Source: Aeromicrobium endophyticum (GTDB lineage Bacteria > Actinomycetota > Actinomycetes > Propionibacteriales > Nocardioidaceae). Taken from it: 64,000 bases of DNA. How positions within the stretch are numbered: position 1 is the stretch's first letter; each line of letters begins with the position of its first letter. The stretch lies in contig NZ_QUBR01000001.1 of NCBI RefSeq assembly GCF_003586285.1, positions 1,977,373-2,041,372 of the forward strand, read 5' to 3'. Below the pieces are notes generated by a model. It was not told where the DNA came from. It searched no databases and saw nothing but the letters and a program-made list of their open reading frames with translations. Position numbers and translations under genes: made by a program. Below, one piece after another: positions 1-8,286 of the stretch.

Positions 1-756
1 AGCGCAGCCTGTGCCGCGGTGACCATCGCCTTCTTCGCGCTGTTCGGCTTCGTCTTCCTGATCACCCAGTTCTTCCAGTTCGTGCGCGACTACTCGGCGC
101 TCGAGACGGGCCTGAGGTTCCTCCCGGTCGCGGTGTCGATCGCGGCGGCGTCGATCGTCGGCGGGCTGCTGGCGCCGCGGTGCGGCACGAAGGCCGTCGT
201 CACCCCGGGGCTGCTGATGATGGCGGTCTCGTTCCTGTGGATCTCGACGATCGGCGCCGACGTGCCGTTCGCGACCGTCGTCGTGCCGCAGATGATCCTG
301 CTGGGCGGAGGCATCGGCCTGGTCAGCACGCCGGCGACCGAGTCGATCATGCAGGTGCTGCCGCCGGCCCGGGCCGGGGTCGGCTCGGCCGTCAACGACG
401 CGACGCGCGAGCTGGGCGGCACCCTCGGGGTCGCGGTGGTCGGCTCGCTGTTCTCGTTCCAGTACGGCGAGCGGGTCGTGAGCCTGCTGGGCGACCGGGT
501 CGACGTCGCCACCAGCGCACGGGCCGCCGACTCGGTCGGCTTCGCGCACGTGCTGGCGCAGCGGGTGCCGGGGCTCGAGCGCGCCGTCGACACCGCGTTC
601 CTCGACGGGTTCGGCATGGCGTGCACCGTCGTCGGGGTGCTGTGCCTCGTCGGAGCGCTCATCGCCCTGGTCTCGCTGCCCGGCGACCGCTACGACCCGC
701 TCGCCGAGGCCGACCTCGTCGCGGTGCCCAGCGGTGGGGGTGGGTCGATACGGTGA
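1..756 (+). CDS. MFS drug exporter, DHA2-like, C-terminal part (cut by window start)
   Basis: The reading frame is open from the first base, so the gene begins outside the window. About 250 residues remain, with roughly six hydrophobic segments. The stretch GSAVNDATRELGGTLG, near residue 130 of the visible part, is typical of the late transmembrane segments of 14-TM DHA2 (EmrB/QacA) proton-driven exporters of the inner membrane. The C-terminal tail is short and glycine/serine-rich. The TetR gene starts 4 bases after the stop, so the two are probably co-transcribed and the regulator probably controls this pump. The substrate cannot be told from sequence. Confidence 0.85.
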   Translation, partial: SAACAAVTIAFFALFGFVFLITQFFQFVRDYSALETGLRFLPVAVSIAAASIVGGLLAPRCGTKAVVTPGLLMMAVSFLWISTIGADVPFATVVVPQMILLGGGIGLVSTPATESIMQVLPPARAGVGSAVNDATRELGGTLGVAVVGSLFSFQYGERVVSLLGDRVDVATSARAADSVGFAHVLAQRVPGLERAVDTAFLDGFGMACTVVGVLCLVGALIALVSLPGDRYDPLAEADLVAVPSGGGGSIR

Positions 757-760
757 CGCC

Positions 761-1441
761 ATGACGTCGTCCTCGTACCACCACGGCAACCTGCGCGAGG
801 CCCTGGTCGGGGCCGCCGTGGACGCCGCACGGGTGGGCGGCCCGGACGGGGTCGCGCTGCGCGAGCTCGCCCGCACGGTCGGGGTCTCCCACAGCGCGGC
901 CTACCGGCACTTCTCGCACCGCGACGAGCTGCTCGCGGCGGTCGCGGCGCGCGGCATGGCCGAGCTCGTCGATGCCATGCAGCAGCGCGTCGACGCGGTC
1001 GAGCGTGTGCCCACCTCCGACGACGTCCTGCGGTCGCGGCGGCGGCTGATCGCCGTCGGTCAGGGCTACGTCGCCTTCGCGCTGAGCGAGCCGGGATTGT
1101 TCCGCTGCGCGTTCGCCGCGAAGGACGTCGCCCTGACCGCCGCCACCGACGACCCGCTCGTTGAGCCCGCCGCGAACCCGTACGGCCTGCTCAGCGAGAC
1201 GCTCGACGGTCTGGTCGACGTCGGCTTCCTGTCGCCCGAGGCCCGCGAGGGTGCTGAGATGACGTGCTGGGCGGTGGTGCACGGCTTTGCGGCGCTGCAC
1301 CTCGACGGTCCGCTGGGTGCCGTCGACGTGGCTGCCCGTGACGAGACGCTCGAGCACGTGCTCGCGGCGATCGACCGTTCCTACGCCGCCAGCTCCGGCA
1401 CCCCCATTCGTCCCGAAGACGACATCTTCGCCCGCGGCTGA
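761..1441 (+). CDS. TetR/AcrR family transcriptional regulator (WHG-type C-terminal domain)
   Basis: This 226-residue protein has an N-terminal helix-turn-helix of TetR type at about residues 8-55 (YHHGNLREAL, then VGVSHSAAYRHFSHRDEL). That spacing and the YHHGNLR opening are typical of TetR members with a WHG ligand-binding domain, and the C-terminal half fits that domain. I chose the ATG at 761, which places the YHHGNLR motif six residues in. An in-frame start 27 bases earlier would lie inside the upstream exporter gene. The likely role is a ligand-responsive repressor of the upstream MFS exporter, inferred from the 4-base gap. Confidence 0.87.
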   Translation: MTSSSYHHGNLREALVGAAVDAARVGGPDGVALRELARTVGVSHSAAYRHFSHRDELLAAVAARGMAELVDAMQQRVDAVERVPTSDDVLRSRRRLIAVGQGYVAFALSEPGLFRCAFAAKDVALTAATDDPLVEPAANPYGLLSETLDGLVDVGFLSPEAREGAEMTCWAVVHGFAALHLDGPLGAVDVAARDETLEHVLAAIDRSYAASSGTPIRPEDDIFARG

Positions 1442-1457
1442 GCCGTCGGGGGCGTCA

Positions 1458-1541
1458 GCGAATGGTGCGCTTGTGTCCTCGAGTGGTGCGGTGTGGTCCG
1501 ACACGCCGTCCCGAAGTGTCCGGATCGCACCACTCGCGGGC
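1458..1541. repeat. Intergenic palindromic repeat, family A, copy 1
   Basis: Perfect 11-base arms CGAGTGGTGCG (1480-1490) and CGCACCACTCG (1526-1536) flank an inner imperfect hairpin (CCGACAC against GTGTCCGG). An extra degenerate half-arm lies upstream at 1458-1470. The core GACACGCCGTCCC (1499-1511) recurs exactly in the copy near 41.9 kb. The element sits between the convergent TetR and PaaX genes, where it could act as a two-way terminator. It has no T-tract. Confidence 0.8.
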
Positions 1542-1565
1542 GGGGCGGGGCGGGGCCGCGGCGGG

Positions 1566-2291
1566 TCAGTCGCTGACGACCTCCTCGAGCTCGGCCAGGT
1601 AGCCGGCGTACGCACGGCGCGCCTCGGCGGCCGGCCAGTCCTGAGGCTGCAGCTCGTCGGGCAGCAGGGGATCGGTGGCCAGGTGCCGGACGAGGTGCGC
1701 GGCCACCGCCAACCGCCGGCCCGGTCCGGTGGTGCCGTCGAGCGCCGAGAGCACGTCGACGGTCTCGGCCGCCCAGCCACTCAGGTCCCACAGGTCGGCG
1801 GCCAGCCCGGCCGGGTCGTCGTCCGGCGTGGCCCTGAACAGGCGGACGTCGACCGACGAGAGGTCGGTGGTGGCACGGCGCAGGTTGGCCGGACGCATCC
1901 AGACCCCCTCGCGCAGCTCGGCCAGACGGGCGCCGGCCAAGTGTGTCCGCAGGGCGGCCCGATCGGTGCCGGGCCGTCCCGTCGTGACCACGACCGCGGT
2001 CTCCCAGCTGCCGTCCCACGGGACGACGGCCTCGTGGGCGTCCTGGCGGGCCCGGCGCTCGACGAGCCGTGGCCCGAGTCGGTAGCTCGTCCCGTCGCGC
2101 ACCAGCTCGTCGGCGGCGACGGCTCGCGTGAGTGCCACGCGGACCGTGGCCGGGTTGATGTCGAGGTGCCGGGCCGCGGCGGCGAGCTGCGCGGCGGAGA
2201 GGCTGCGGGACGGGGTGCCGAGCAGCAGGCTGAGGATCGCCGAGCGCGCGGAGAGCGGTGGGAACTCGGGCACGTGTCCACTGTGCCACAC
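1566..2291 (-). CDS. PaaX-family transcriptional regulator
   Basis: This 241-residue protein resembles PaaX, the phenylacetyl-CoA-responsive GntR-like repressor. It has an N-terminal winged helix (about residues 12-75, with SARSAILSLLLG and INPATVRVALTRAVAADEL) and a following domain of the PaaX type containing GVWMRPANL near residue 130. The GTG at 2291 gives the longest product. A GTG at 2273 (VPEFPPL) is an equally plausible start. It is divergent from the aidB-like gene, with about 50 bases between them. No phenylacetate genes are visible, so its ligand and targets are unknown, and control of the neighbouring dehydrogenase is only a guess from position. Confidence 0.8.
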   Translation of the reverse strand: MWHSGHVPEFPPLSARSAILSLLLGTPSRSLSAAQLAAAARHLDINPATVRVALTRAVAADELVRDGTSYRLGPRLVERRARQDAHEAVVPWDGSWETAVVVTTGRPGTDRAALRTHLAGARLAELREGVWMRPANLRRATTDLSSVDVRLFRATPDDDPAGLAADLWDLSGWAAETVDVLSALDGTTGPGRRLAVAAHLVRHLATDPLLPDELQPQDWPAAEARRAYAGYLAELEEVVSD

Positions 2292-2308
2292 GCCGCGTTA
2301 CCGATTCA

Positions 2309-2336
2309 TTGACAGTTGATACCTGAGGCGTAACAT
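2309..2336 (+). promoter_or_regulatory. Predicted leaderless promoter of aidB-like gene
   Basis: There is a perfect -35 box TTGACA (2309-2314), a 16-base spacer and a -10 box TAACAT (2331-2336). The ATG follows after 6 bases, so transcription should start at or next to the start codon. No Shine-Dalgarno sequence is present. Confidence 0.75.
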
Positions 2337-2342
2337 CGAGTC

Positions 2343-3983
2343 ATGACGACGCACGAGGTGCTGAACCAGGTCCCGCCGCTGGTCGGCCACGACACCAGCG
2401 ACGATCGCGCCCTGCGCGAGGGGCTCGAGCGCGAGGGCGCCGGGTGGGCGCTCGACGAGGTCTCCGAGCTCGGGCGGCTCGCCGGCACGGCCGAGGCCCA
2501 GCACCTGGGCCGGGTCGCCGAGCGCGACAAGCCGATCCTGCACACGCACGACCGCTACGGCCATCGCGTCGACGAGGTCGAGTACACGCCGGCCTACCAC
2601 GAGCTGATGCGCACGGCCGTCTCCCACGGGCTGCACGGGGCCCCCTGGGGTGACGACCGCCCGGGCGCGCACGTCGCGCGGGCCGCCAAGTTCGCGGTCT
2701 GGAACGTCGACGCCGGCCACGGCTGCCCGATCTCGATGACGTACGCCGTGGTGCCGGCGCTGCGCTCGGCCCCGACGCTCTCGGCCCAGCTCGAGCCGCT
2801 GCTCACCAGCCGCGAGTACGACCCGGCTCTCCGCGACCCGGCGACCAAGCAGGGCCTGGTCGCGGGCATGTCGATGACCGAGAAGCAGGGCGGCTCCGAC
2901 GTCCGCGCCAACACGACGACGGCCACCGAGCGCCCCGACGGGACGTTCGAGCTGGTCGGCCACAAGTGGTTCACCAGCGCGCCGATGTCCGACCTGTTCC
3001 TGACGTTGGCGCAGACCCCCTCCGGGCTCTCGTGCTTCATGGTGCCGCGCGTGCTGCCCGGCGGGGAGCGCAACCGCATGCAGCTCATGCGGCTCAAGGA
3101 CAAGCTGGGCAACCGGTCGAACGCCTCGTCCGAGATCGAGTACGACGGTGCGTCCGGCTGGCTCGTCGGCGAGGAGGGGCGCGGCGTGCGGACGATCGTC
3201 GAGATGGTCAACATGACCCGGCTCGACTGCGTCATCGGGTCGAGCACCGCCATGCGGTCGGCCCTCGTGCAGGCGATGCACCACGCCCGGCACCGGTCGG
3301 CGTTCGGCGCCCGGCTGGCCGACCAGCCGCTGATGCGCAACGTGCTGGCCGACCTCGCGGTCGAGTCCGAGGCGGCCACGACGGCCATGATGCGGCTGGC
3401 AGGCGCGAACGACCGGGCCGTCCGCGGCGACGAGGGCGAGGCGGCCCTGCGTCGTATCGCGCTGGCGGTCACCAAGTACCACGTGTGCAAGCGGGCGCCG
3501 ATGGTCGTCGGCGAGGCGCTCGAGTGCCTCGGTGGCAACGGCTACATCGAGGACTCCGACCTCCCGCGCATCTACCGCGAGGCGCCCCTGCTGTCGATCT
3601 GGGAGGGATCGGGCAACGTCGCCGCCCTCGACGCGCTGCGCGCCATGGCTCGCGAGCCGCAGACGCTCGACGCCTACTTCGGCGAGGTCGAGCAGGCCGA
3701 GGGATCCGACGCCCGGTTCGACGACGCACTCGCCCGGCTCAAGAAGGAGCTGACGTCGTTCGACGACATCGAGCACCGCGCACGCCGCGTCGTCGAGCAG
3801 CTGGCGACGGTCTTCCAGGGGTCGTTGCTGGTCCGTCACTCGCCGGCTGCCGTCGCCGACGCCTTCTGCGCCACGCGCCTCGGCGGCGACCACGGTGCCG
3901 CCTACGGCACCCTGCCGACGGGGCTCGACCTGACCGCGATCCTCGAACGGGCTTCCGCAGGCCTCCCGGTGATGGCAGGCTGA
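2343..3983 (+). CDS. aidB: AidB-like acyl-CoA dehydrogenase family protein
   Basis: At 546 residues this is close in length to E. coli AidB (about 540), and it is longer than ordinary acyl-CoA dehydrogenases because of the AidB-type N-terminal region. Family motifs are visible: MSMTEKQGGSDVRAN (about residues 178-192, flavin and substrate region), HKWFTSAPMSD, LKDKLGNRSNASSEIE and LECLGGNGYIED, followed by YREAPLLSIWEGSGN near the end of the dehydrogenase core. AidB is a FAD protein induced by alkylation stress in E. coli and proposed to protect DNA. Whether this homologue does so or acts on acyl-CoAs is not known. It is a single gene with its own strong leaderless promoter, divergent from a PaaX-type regulator. 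Confidence 0.85.
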   Translation: MTTHEVLNQVPPLVGHDTSDDRALREGLEREGAGWALDEVSELGRLAGTAEAQHLGRVAERDKPILHTHDRYGHRVDEVEYTPAYHELMRTAVSHGLHGAPWGDDRPGAHVARAAKFAVWNVDAGHGCPISMTYAVVPALRSAPTLSAQLEPLLTSREYDPALRDPATKQGLVAGMSMTEKQGGSDVRANTTTATERPDGTFELVGHKWFTSAPMSDLFLTLAQTPSGLSCFMVPRVLPGGERNRMQLMRLKDKLGNRSNASSEIEYDGASGWLVGEEGRGVRTIVEMVNMTRLDCVIGSSTAMRSALVQAMHHARHRSAFGARLADQPLMRNVLADLAVESEAATTAMMRLAGANDRAVRGDEGEAALRRIALAVTKYHVCKRAPMVVGEALECLGGNGYIEDSDLPRIYREAPLLSIWEGSGNVAALDALRAMAREPQTLDAYFGEVEQAEGSDARFDDALARLKKELTSFDDIEHRARRVVEQLATVFQGSLLVRHSPAAVADAFCATRLGGDHGAAYGTLPTGLDLTAILERASAGLPVMAG

Positions 3984-4010
3984 GAGCCGCCCGAGCCCCA
4001 GGAGTCCGCC

Positions 4011-4574
4011 ATGCGTCCCCTCATCGTCACCTCGTTCGTGTCCCTCGACGGAGTCATGGAGGCGCCCGGCGGCGAGCCCGGCTACCGCAACGCCGGGTGG
4101 ACGTTCAACGACGTCGAGTTCGTGCCCGAGGCCTACGAGATGAAGGGCCGCGAGCAGGCCGAGACCGGCGCGCTGCTGCTCGGACGGGTGTCGTACGAGG
4201 CGTTCGCCCCCGTCTGGCCGACGATGGACGACTTCGCCGGCTACAACGCGATGCCTCGCTACGTCGTGTCGACGACGCTCGGGTCGGACGACGCCCGCTG
4301 GCCGGCGACGGTGCTGCGGACGCTCGACGACGTCGCCGCCCTGAAGCAGACCGACGGCGGGCCGATCGCGGTGCACGGCAGCGCGACGCTGGCCAGGTCG
4401 CTCGCCGACGCGGGCCTGGTCGACCGCTACCACCTGCTGGTGTTCCCGCTGCTGCTCGGAGCCGGCAAGCGGCTGTGGAGCGACTCCGACATCGACACGA
4501 CCAAGCTCCGGCTGGTCGAGCACGACGTCTACTCCAACGGCATCCAGAAGAACGTCTTCGACGTCGTCCGCTGA
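4011..4574 (+). CDS. RibD C-terminal / dihydrofolate reductase-like family protein
   Basis: This 187-residue protein opens with the family signature LIVTSFVSLDGVMEAPGG and contains LLLGRVSYEAFAPVWP (about residues 60-75) and VHGSATLARSLADAGLVDRYHLLVFPLLLGAGKRLW (about 120-155). That is the NADPH-binding fold shared by RibD reductase domains and dihydrofolate reductase. The AGGAG at 4000-4004 precedes the ATG at 4011. Stand-alone members are common in actinobacteria and their substrates are mostly unknown, so neither a folate nor a riboflavin role should be assumed. A second, diverged member lies at 36458. Confidence 0.85.
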   Translation: MRPLIVTSFVSLDGVMEAPGGEPGYRNAGWTFNDVEFVPEAYEMKGREQAETGALLLGRVSYEAFAPVWPTMDDFAGYNAMPRYVVSTTLGSDDARWPATVLRTLDDVAALKQTDGGPIAVHGSATLARSLADAGLVDRYHLLVFPLLLGAGKRLWSDSDIDTTKLRLVEHDVYSNGIQKNVFDVVR

Positions 4575-4589
4575 GCCGGTCACCTCACG

Positions 4590-6386
4590 TCATGCGTCGG
4601 CGGGCACCTGCAGCACGAGCGCCACGACGTCGTCCGACATGTCGACGAAGCGGTCGGCCAGCGCCCTGACCACTGCGTGGGCGCCGCCGGAGCGCGCGCG
4701 CCCGACGACGTCGACCAGGGCCGCGACCTGGTCGTCGCGATCGATCGACGACTCGTCGGTGATGCCGTCGGTGTAGAACACGACCGTCGCACCCGGGCGC
4801 AGCTCGATCGTGTGGTCGCCGCGGTGGCCGGCGACCAGCTCGGGGTGGCCGAACAGCAGGTCGTGGTCGGTCAGGAGGCCCGAGCCGCCCTCGGGCTCGA
4901 CGACGAGCGGCGGCGGGTGACCGGCGTTGACCCAGGTCATCTGCCAGCGGCGGGTGCCCGGCACGATCGTCAGCCGTGCCATGACGGCCGTGCCCGTCGC
5001 CGGGATGTCGAAGGCCTCGCAGGCCAGCTCGAGCGACGCGAGATGGGCCGACGGCGAGGCGTCGGGGGCGTCCCAGGCGGCCTGCCGCAGCATGGCGCGC
5101 ACCTGTCCCATGACGGTCGCGGCGGCGATGTCGTGGCCCGTGACGTCGCCGACGCTGACGACCAGCGAGGCACCGGCGCTGCGGGCCAGGACGAAGGCGT
5201 CGTACCAGTCGCCACCGATCTGCTCCTCGGCCATCGCGGGCAGGTAGCAGGCCGCCAGGTCGAGGCCCGTGTCGTGGGGCAGCGGGGCGAGCATCGCGGC
5301 CTGCAGCTCGCGGGCGACGTCGATGCGGTTCTGGATCAGCAGCGCGCGCTCGACGGCCTGGCCGGTGTAGGCCGCCAACGCGGCGGCCACGGGACGCTCG
5401 TGGGCGTCGACGCGGTGCGGGACGTCCCACAGCAGCTCGACGTGGCCCAAGTTGGGCCCCGAGCCGTGCAGCGGGAGCCACGCCACCGCGCTGGCCCCTC
5501 GCCCCCGCAGCGCGGCCCGCTCGTCGAGGTCGAGCGGGCTGTCGGCTGCGTCGATGTCCTCGATACCGACGAGCCTGACGGGATCGGCCAGACGGGGGCG
5601 GTCGTCGCCCAGGCGGATGCCGAGCTCGATCAGACCGTTGTCACGGTCGGAGAAGCCGTCGAGGGCGCGGCGCACGTCGTCGAGGGACCGGCAGGTGTTG
5701 AGCACCTCGGCGATCGACAGCAGCTGCTGCGAGCGTCGCACCACGTCCTGCAGCCGCACGTCGATCGCGTCGCGCCGCTCACGCTCACGCTCGGCGTCGA
5801 GGCGCGAGAGCCGCAGCCGCAGCTCGTTGGAGCAGTCGGCGGCGATGTCGGCCAGGATCGCCAGCTCACGCTCGGTCCAGTCGCGTGGCGACGTGTCGAT
5901 CGCGCACAGCGACCCGAGCACGCGTCCGCGGTCGTCAGTCAGCGGCGTGCCGAGGTAACCCACCACACCGATCTCGGCGGTCGCCAGGTTGTCGCGCACC
6001 AGCGGCACGAGCCGGGCGTCGGCGATCACGAGGGGCTCGCCGGTCGTGACGACGTGCTGGCAGAACGAGTGGCTGAGCGGCGTCGCGCGCCGGCTCGCCC
6101 ACGGATCGGGCAGCCCGCACATCCCCGGGAAGACCTGCTGGTCGGCCTGGACCAGCGACACCAGCGACACCGGCACCGCCAGCTGGTCGCGGACGCGCTC
6201 GGCGAACCGCTCCATGCGCGCGTCGGACCGCTCGGTGAGGCCCAGGTCGGCCAAGGCGTTCAGGCGTGCCGGATCGACGACCACCGCCGACGGTCGGCCG
6301 ATCGAGCTGATGGTCCTGTTCACGCAGTCTGCCTGTTCGTGGTGCGGAGTCGCCCCGAGGTCGAGGTGTGGGGTCGAGGTCTGCAC
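4590..6386 (-). CDS. GAF-domain PP2C (SpoIIE-type) serine phosphatase
   Basis: The 598-residue soluble protein carries a GAF domain at about residues 50-190 (SHSFCQHVV, VVGYLGTPL, LGSLCAIDTSPRDWT). A coiled region and a weaker sensor-like segment follow at about 200-345, and a SpoIIE/PP2C phosphatase domain lies at about 355-595. Phosphatase metal-binding motifs are intact: IGGDWYDAF (about 390), VGDVTGHD (412), NAGHPPP (487), FYTDGITD (537) and DDVVAL (585). Such proteins dephosphorylate anti-sigma-factor antagonists in partner-switching stress pathways. No anti-sigma kinase or STAS antagonist is adjacent. The start is uncertain: the GTG at 6386 gives this length, and the GTG at 6323 (VNRTISS) is an alternative. 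Confidence 0.88.
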   Translation of the reverse strand: MQTSTPHLDLGATPHHEQADCVNRTISSIGRPSAVVVDPARLNALADLGLTERSDARMERFAERVRDQLAVPVSLVSLVQADQQVFPGMCGLPDPWASRRATPLSHSFCQHVVTTGEPLVIADARLVPLVRDNLATAEIGVVGYLGTPLTDDRGRVLGSLCAIDTSPRDWTERELAILADIAADCSNELRLRLSRLDAERERERRDAIDVRLQDVVRRSQQLLSIAEVLNTCRSLDDVRRALDGFSDRDNGLIELGIRLGDDRPRLADPVRLVGIEDIDAADSPLDLDERAALRGRGASAVAWLPLHGSGPNLGHVELLWDVPHRVDAHERPVAAALAAYTGQAVERALLIQNRIDVARELQAAMLAPLPHDTGLDLAACYLPAMAEEQIGGDWYDAFVLARSAGASLVVSVGDVTGHDIAAATVMGQVRAMLRQAAWDAPDASPSAHLASLELACEAFDIPATGTAVMARLTIVPGTRRWQMTWVNAGHPPPLVVEPEGGSGLLTDHDLLFGHPELVAGHRGDHTIELRPGATVVFYTDGITDESSIDRDDQVAALVDVVGRARSGGAHAVVRALADRFVDMSDDVVALVLQVPADA

Positions 6387-6413
6387 CGTCAGGGGAGCTG
6401 CAGAACCACCATC

Positions 6414-7256
6414 CTACGAGGTGGGGGCGCCGTGCACGCGGTGATCGCCCGCATAGACGTTGAAGCCCCCGCCGCGGCTGAACCCGAGCAGCGTCATGCC
6501 GGCCGACTCGGCGTGCTCGACGGCGAGCGACGACGGTGCCGAGACGGCGGCCAGCACCGGGATGCCGGCCATGTGGGCCTTCTGAACGAGCTCGAACGAG
6601 GCGCGTCCCGAGACCTGCAGGGCCGTGCCGCGCAGGGGCAGGCGACCGTCGCGCAGCGCCCAGCCGACGACCTTGTCGACCGCGTTGTGACGACCGACGT
6701 CCTCGCGCAGGCACAAGAGCTCGCCATCGGCCGAGAACAGGCCGGCCGCGTGCACGCCGCCGGTGCGGTCGAAGACCTTCTGGCGCTCGCGCAGGCGGTC
6801 GGGCAGCGAGCCCAGCAGGGCGGCGTCCCACGTGATGTCGTCGTCGAGACGTCCGAAGTGGGTGGCCTTGTGGACCGCGTCGATCGAGGCGGTGCCGCAG
6901 ATGCCGCACGAGCTGGACGTGTAGACGTGGCGCTCGAGGCTGAGGTCGGGTGGGGCCGTGCCGGGGCTCAGCTCGGCGTCGATGACGTTGAACGTCTGCA
7001 GCCCCTGCTCGTCGGTGCCGGCGCAGAAGCGCATCGACGCGAGCTGGTCGGCCGACCAGACGACGCCCTCGGAGACCAGGAACCCGCCGACCAGGTCGAA
7101 GTCGTCGCCCGGCGAGCGCATCGTCACCGAGAACGACGAGCCGTTGACCCGCACCTCGAGCGGCTCCTCGACCGCGAGCGAGTCCTCGCGGCCGATTGAC
7201 GTGCCGTCGGCGGCGTAGCGGGCGACGCGCGTGCGCCGGACCAGACGTCCTGCCAT
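6414..7256 (-). CDS. fdhD: FdhD, formate dehydrogenase sulfurtransferase accessory protein
   Basis: This 280-residue protein matches FdhD, which passes sulfur from a cysteine desulfurase to the molybdenum/bis-MGD cofactor of formate dehydrogenases. The key Cys-x-x-Cys is present in SSCGICG (Cys117 and Cys120). Family blocks REDVGRHNAVDKVVG and SGRASFELVQKA follow. I chose the ATG at 7256 because GGAGGTGA ends 4 bases before it. Codons further upstream (7262, 7265) overlap that ribosome-binding site. No formate dehydrogenase subunit is in the window, so its client enzyme must be elsewhere. Confidence 0.92.
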   Translation of the reverse strand: MAGRLVRRTRVARYAADGTSIGREDSLAVEEPLEVRVNGSSFSVTMRSPGDDFDLVGGFLVSEGVVWSADQLASMRFCAGTDEQGLQTFNVIDAELSPGTAPPDLSLERHVYTSSSCGICGTASIDAVHKATHFGRLDDDITWDAALLGSLPDRLRERQKVFDRTGGVHAAGLFSADGELLCLREDVGRHNAVDKVVGWALRDGRLPLRGTALQVSGRASFELVQKAHMAGIPVLAAVSAPSSLAVEHAESAGMTLLGFSRGGGFNVYAGDHRVHGAPTS

Positions 7257-7363
7257 CCCCATCACCTCCGTGCGACTCCCTCGATCCTCGCACGGCGCGC
7301 CCAGGGGTTCGCAGCGAGCGCACTCGGGAGGCGAGGCCGCCGGGCGCGTGCGATGGTCGGTCC

Positions 7364-8284
7364 ATGGCCACTCCGCGCACCGCGCTCGTCACCGGCGCGA
7401 CCGGCTACATCGGCGCACAGGTCGTCGCGCGGCTGCTCGACGACGGCTGGACCGTCCGGGTGCTGACGCGTGACGCGGCCGGACTGCGCGACCGGCCGTG
7501 GTCGTCGCGCGTCGACGTCGTCGAGGGCGACGCCCAGGACGCCGCGGTGCTGCACCGGGCGGCACGGGGCGTCGACGTGGCCTGGTTCCTGATCCACTCG
7601 ATGACCGGCACGTACGAGTACGCGACCCGTGACCGGACGATCGCCACGCGCTTCGGGCAGGCGTGCCGCGACGCCGGCGTCGCCCGCATCGTCTACCTCG
7701 GCGGCCTCTACCCCGACGACGTCCCGCTGTCGCCGCACCTGGAGTCACGCCGCGAGGTCGGCCACATCCTGATGGAGTCGGGGGTGCCGACGGCGGTGCT
7801 GCAGGCCGGCATCGTGGTGGGCCGCGGCTCCGTCTCGTACGAGATGCTGCGCACCGCGACCGAGCGGTTGCCCGTCGTCATCGCTCCCGACTGGCTGGCG
7901 CACCGCGTGCAGCCCATCGCGATCCGCGACGCCCTGCACTACCTGGTGGGGGCGGCCGACCTGCCGTCCGACGTCAACCGCGCCTTCGACATCGGTGGTG
8001 CGGACGCGCTGGCGTACCGCGACCTGATCTCGGTGTACGCCGAGGTGGCCGGCCTGCGGCCTCGGCCCATCCTCACCGTGCCGATCCTGCTGCCCCGCAC
8101 GACGGCGCTGTGGGCCGGCCGGCTGGCGCCGGTGCCGACCAGCCTGGCCAGCTCGCTGCTCGAGAGCCTGATGCTCGACATGGTCTGCCGCGAGCACGAC
8201 CTCGACGCCGTGGTGGGAGCCCCGCCCGGCGGCGCTGCGAGCTTCCGCCAGGCCGTCCAGGCGGCCGTCGCAGGCCGCGACTGA
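7364..8284 (+). CDS. NAD(P)H-binding protein, atypical short-chain dehydrogenase family
   Basis: This 306-residue protein begins with a Rossmann nucleotide-binding motif, ALVTGATGYIGAQV (about residues 6-19), followed by GDAQDAAVLHRAARGVD. VYLGGLYPD appears where extended SDRs keep an active-site region, and there is no clear YxxxK, as is usual for atypical NAD(P)H-binding members related to NmrA-like and complex-I-assembly proteins. The later part (residues 220-300) carries hydrophobic stretches. The ATG at 7364 is used because the glycine-rich loop then sits at the normal distance from the N-terminus. An in-frame start at 7196 would overlap fdhD. The substrate is unknown. Confidence 0.82.
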   Translation: MATPRTALVTGATGYIGAQVVARLLDDGWTVRVLTRDAAGLRDRPWSSRVDVVEGDAQDAAVLHRAARGVDVAWFLIHSMTGTYEYATRDRTIATRFGQACRDAGVARIVYLGGLYPDDVPLSPHLESRREVGHILMESGVPTAVLQAGIVVGRGSVSYEMLRTATERLPVVIAPDWLAHRVQPIAIRDALHYLVGAADLPSDVNRAFDIGGADALAYRDLISVYAEVAGLRPRPILTVPILLPRTTALWAGRLAPVPTSLASSLLESLMLDMVCREHDLDAVVGAPPGGAASFRQAVQAAVAGRD

Positions 8285-8286
8285 CG

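Noticed and set aside
2298..4583. A 761-residue open frame on the minus strand across the aidB-like gene and the reductase gene
   Set aside because: It is a shadow frame of GC-rich genes. The protein is low-complexity (Arg/Gly/Asp/Val-rich), has no recognisable motif, and the plus strand encodes conserved families throughout.
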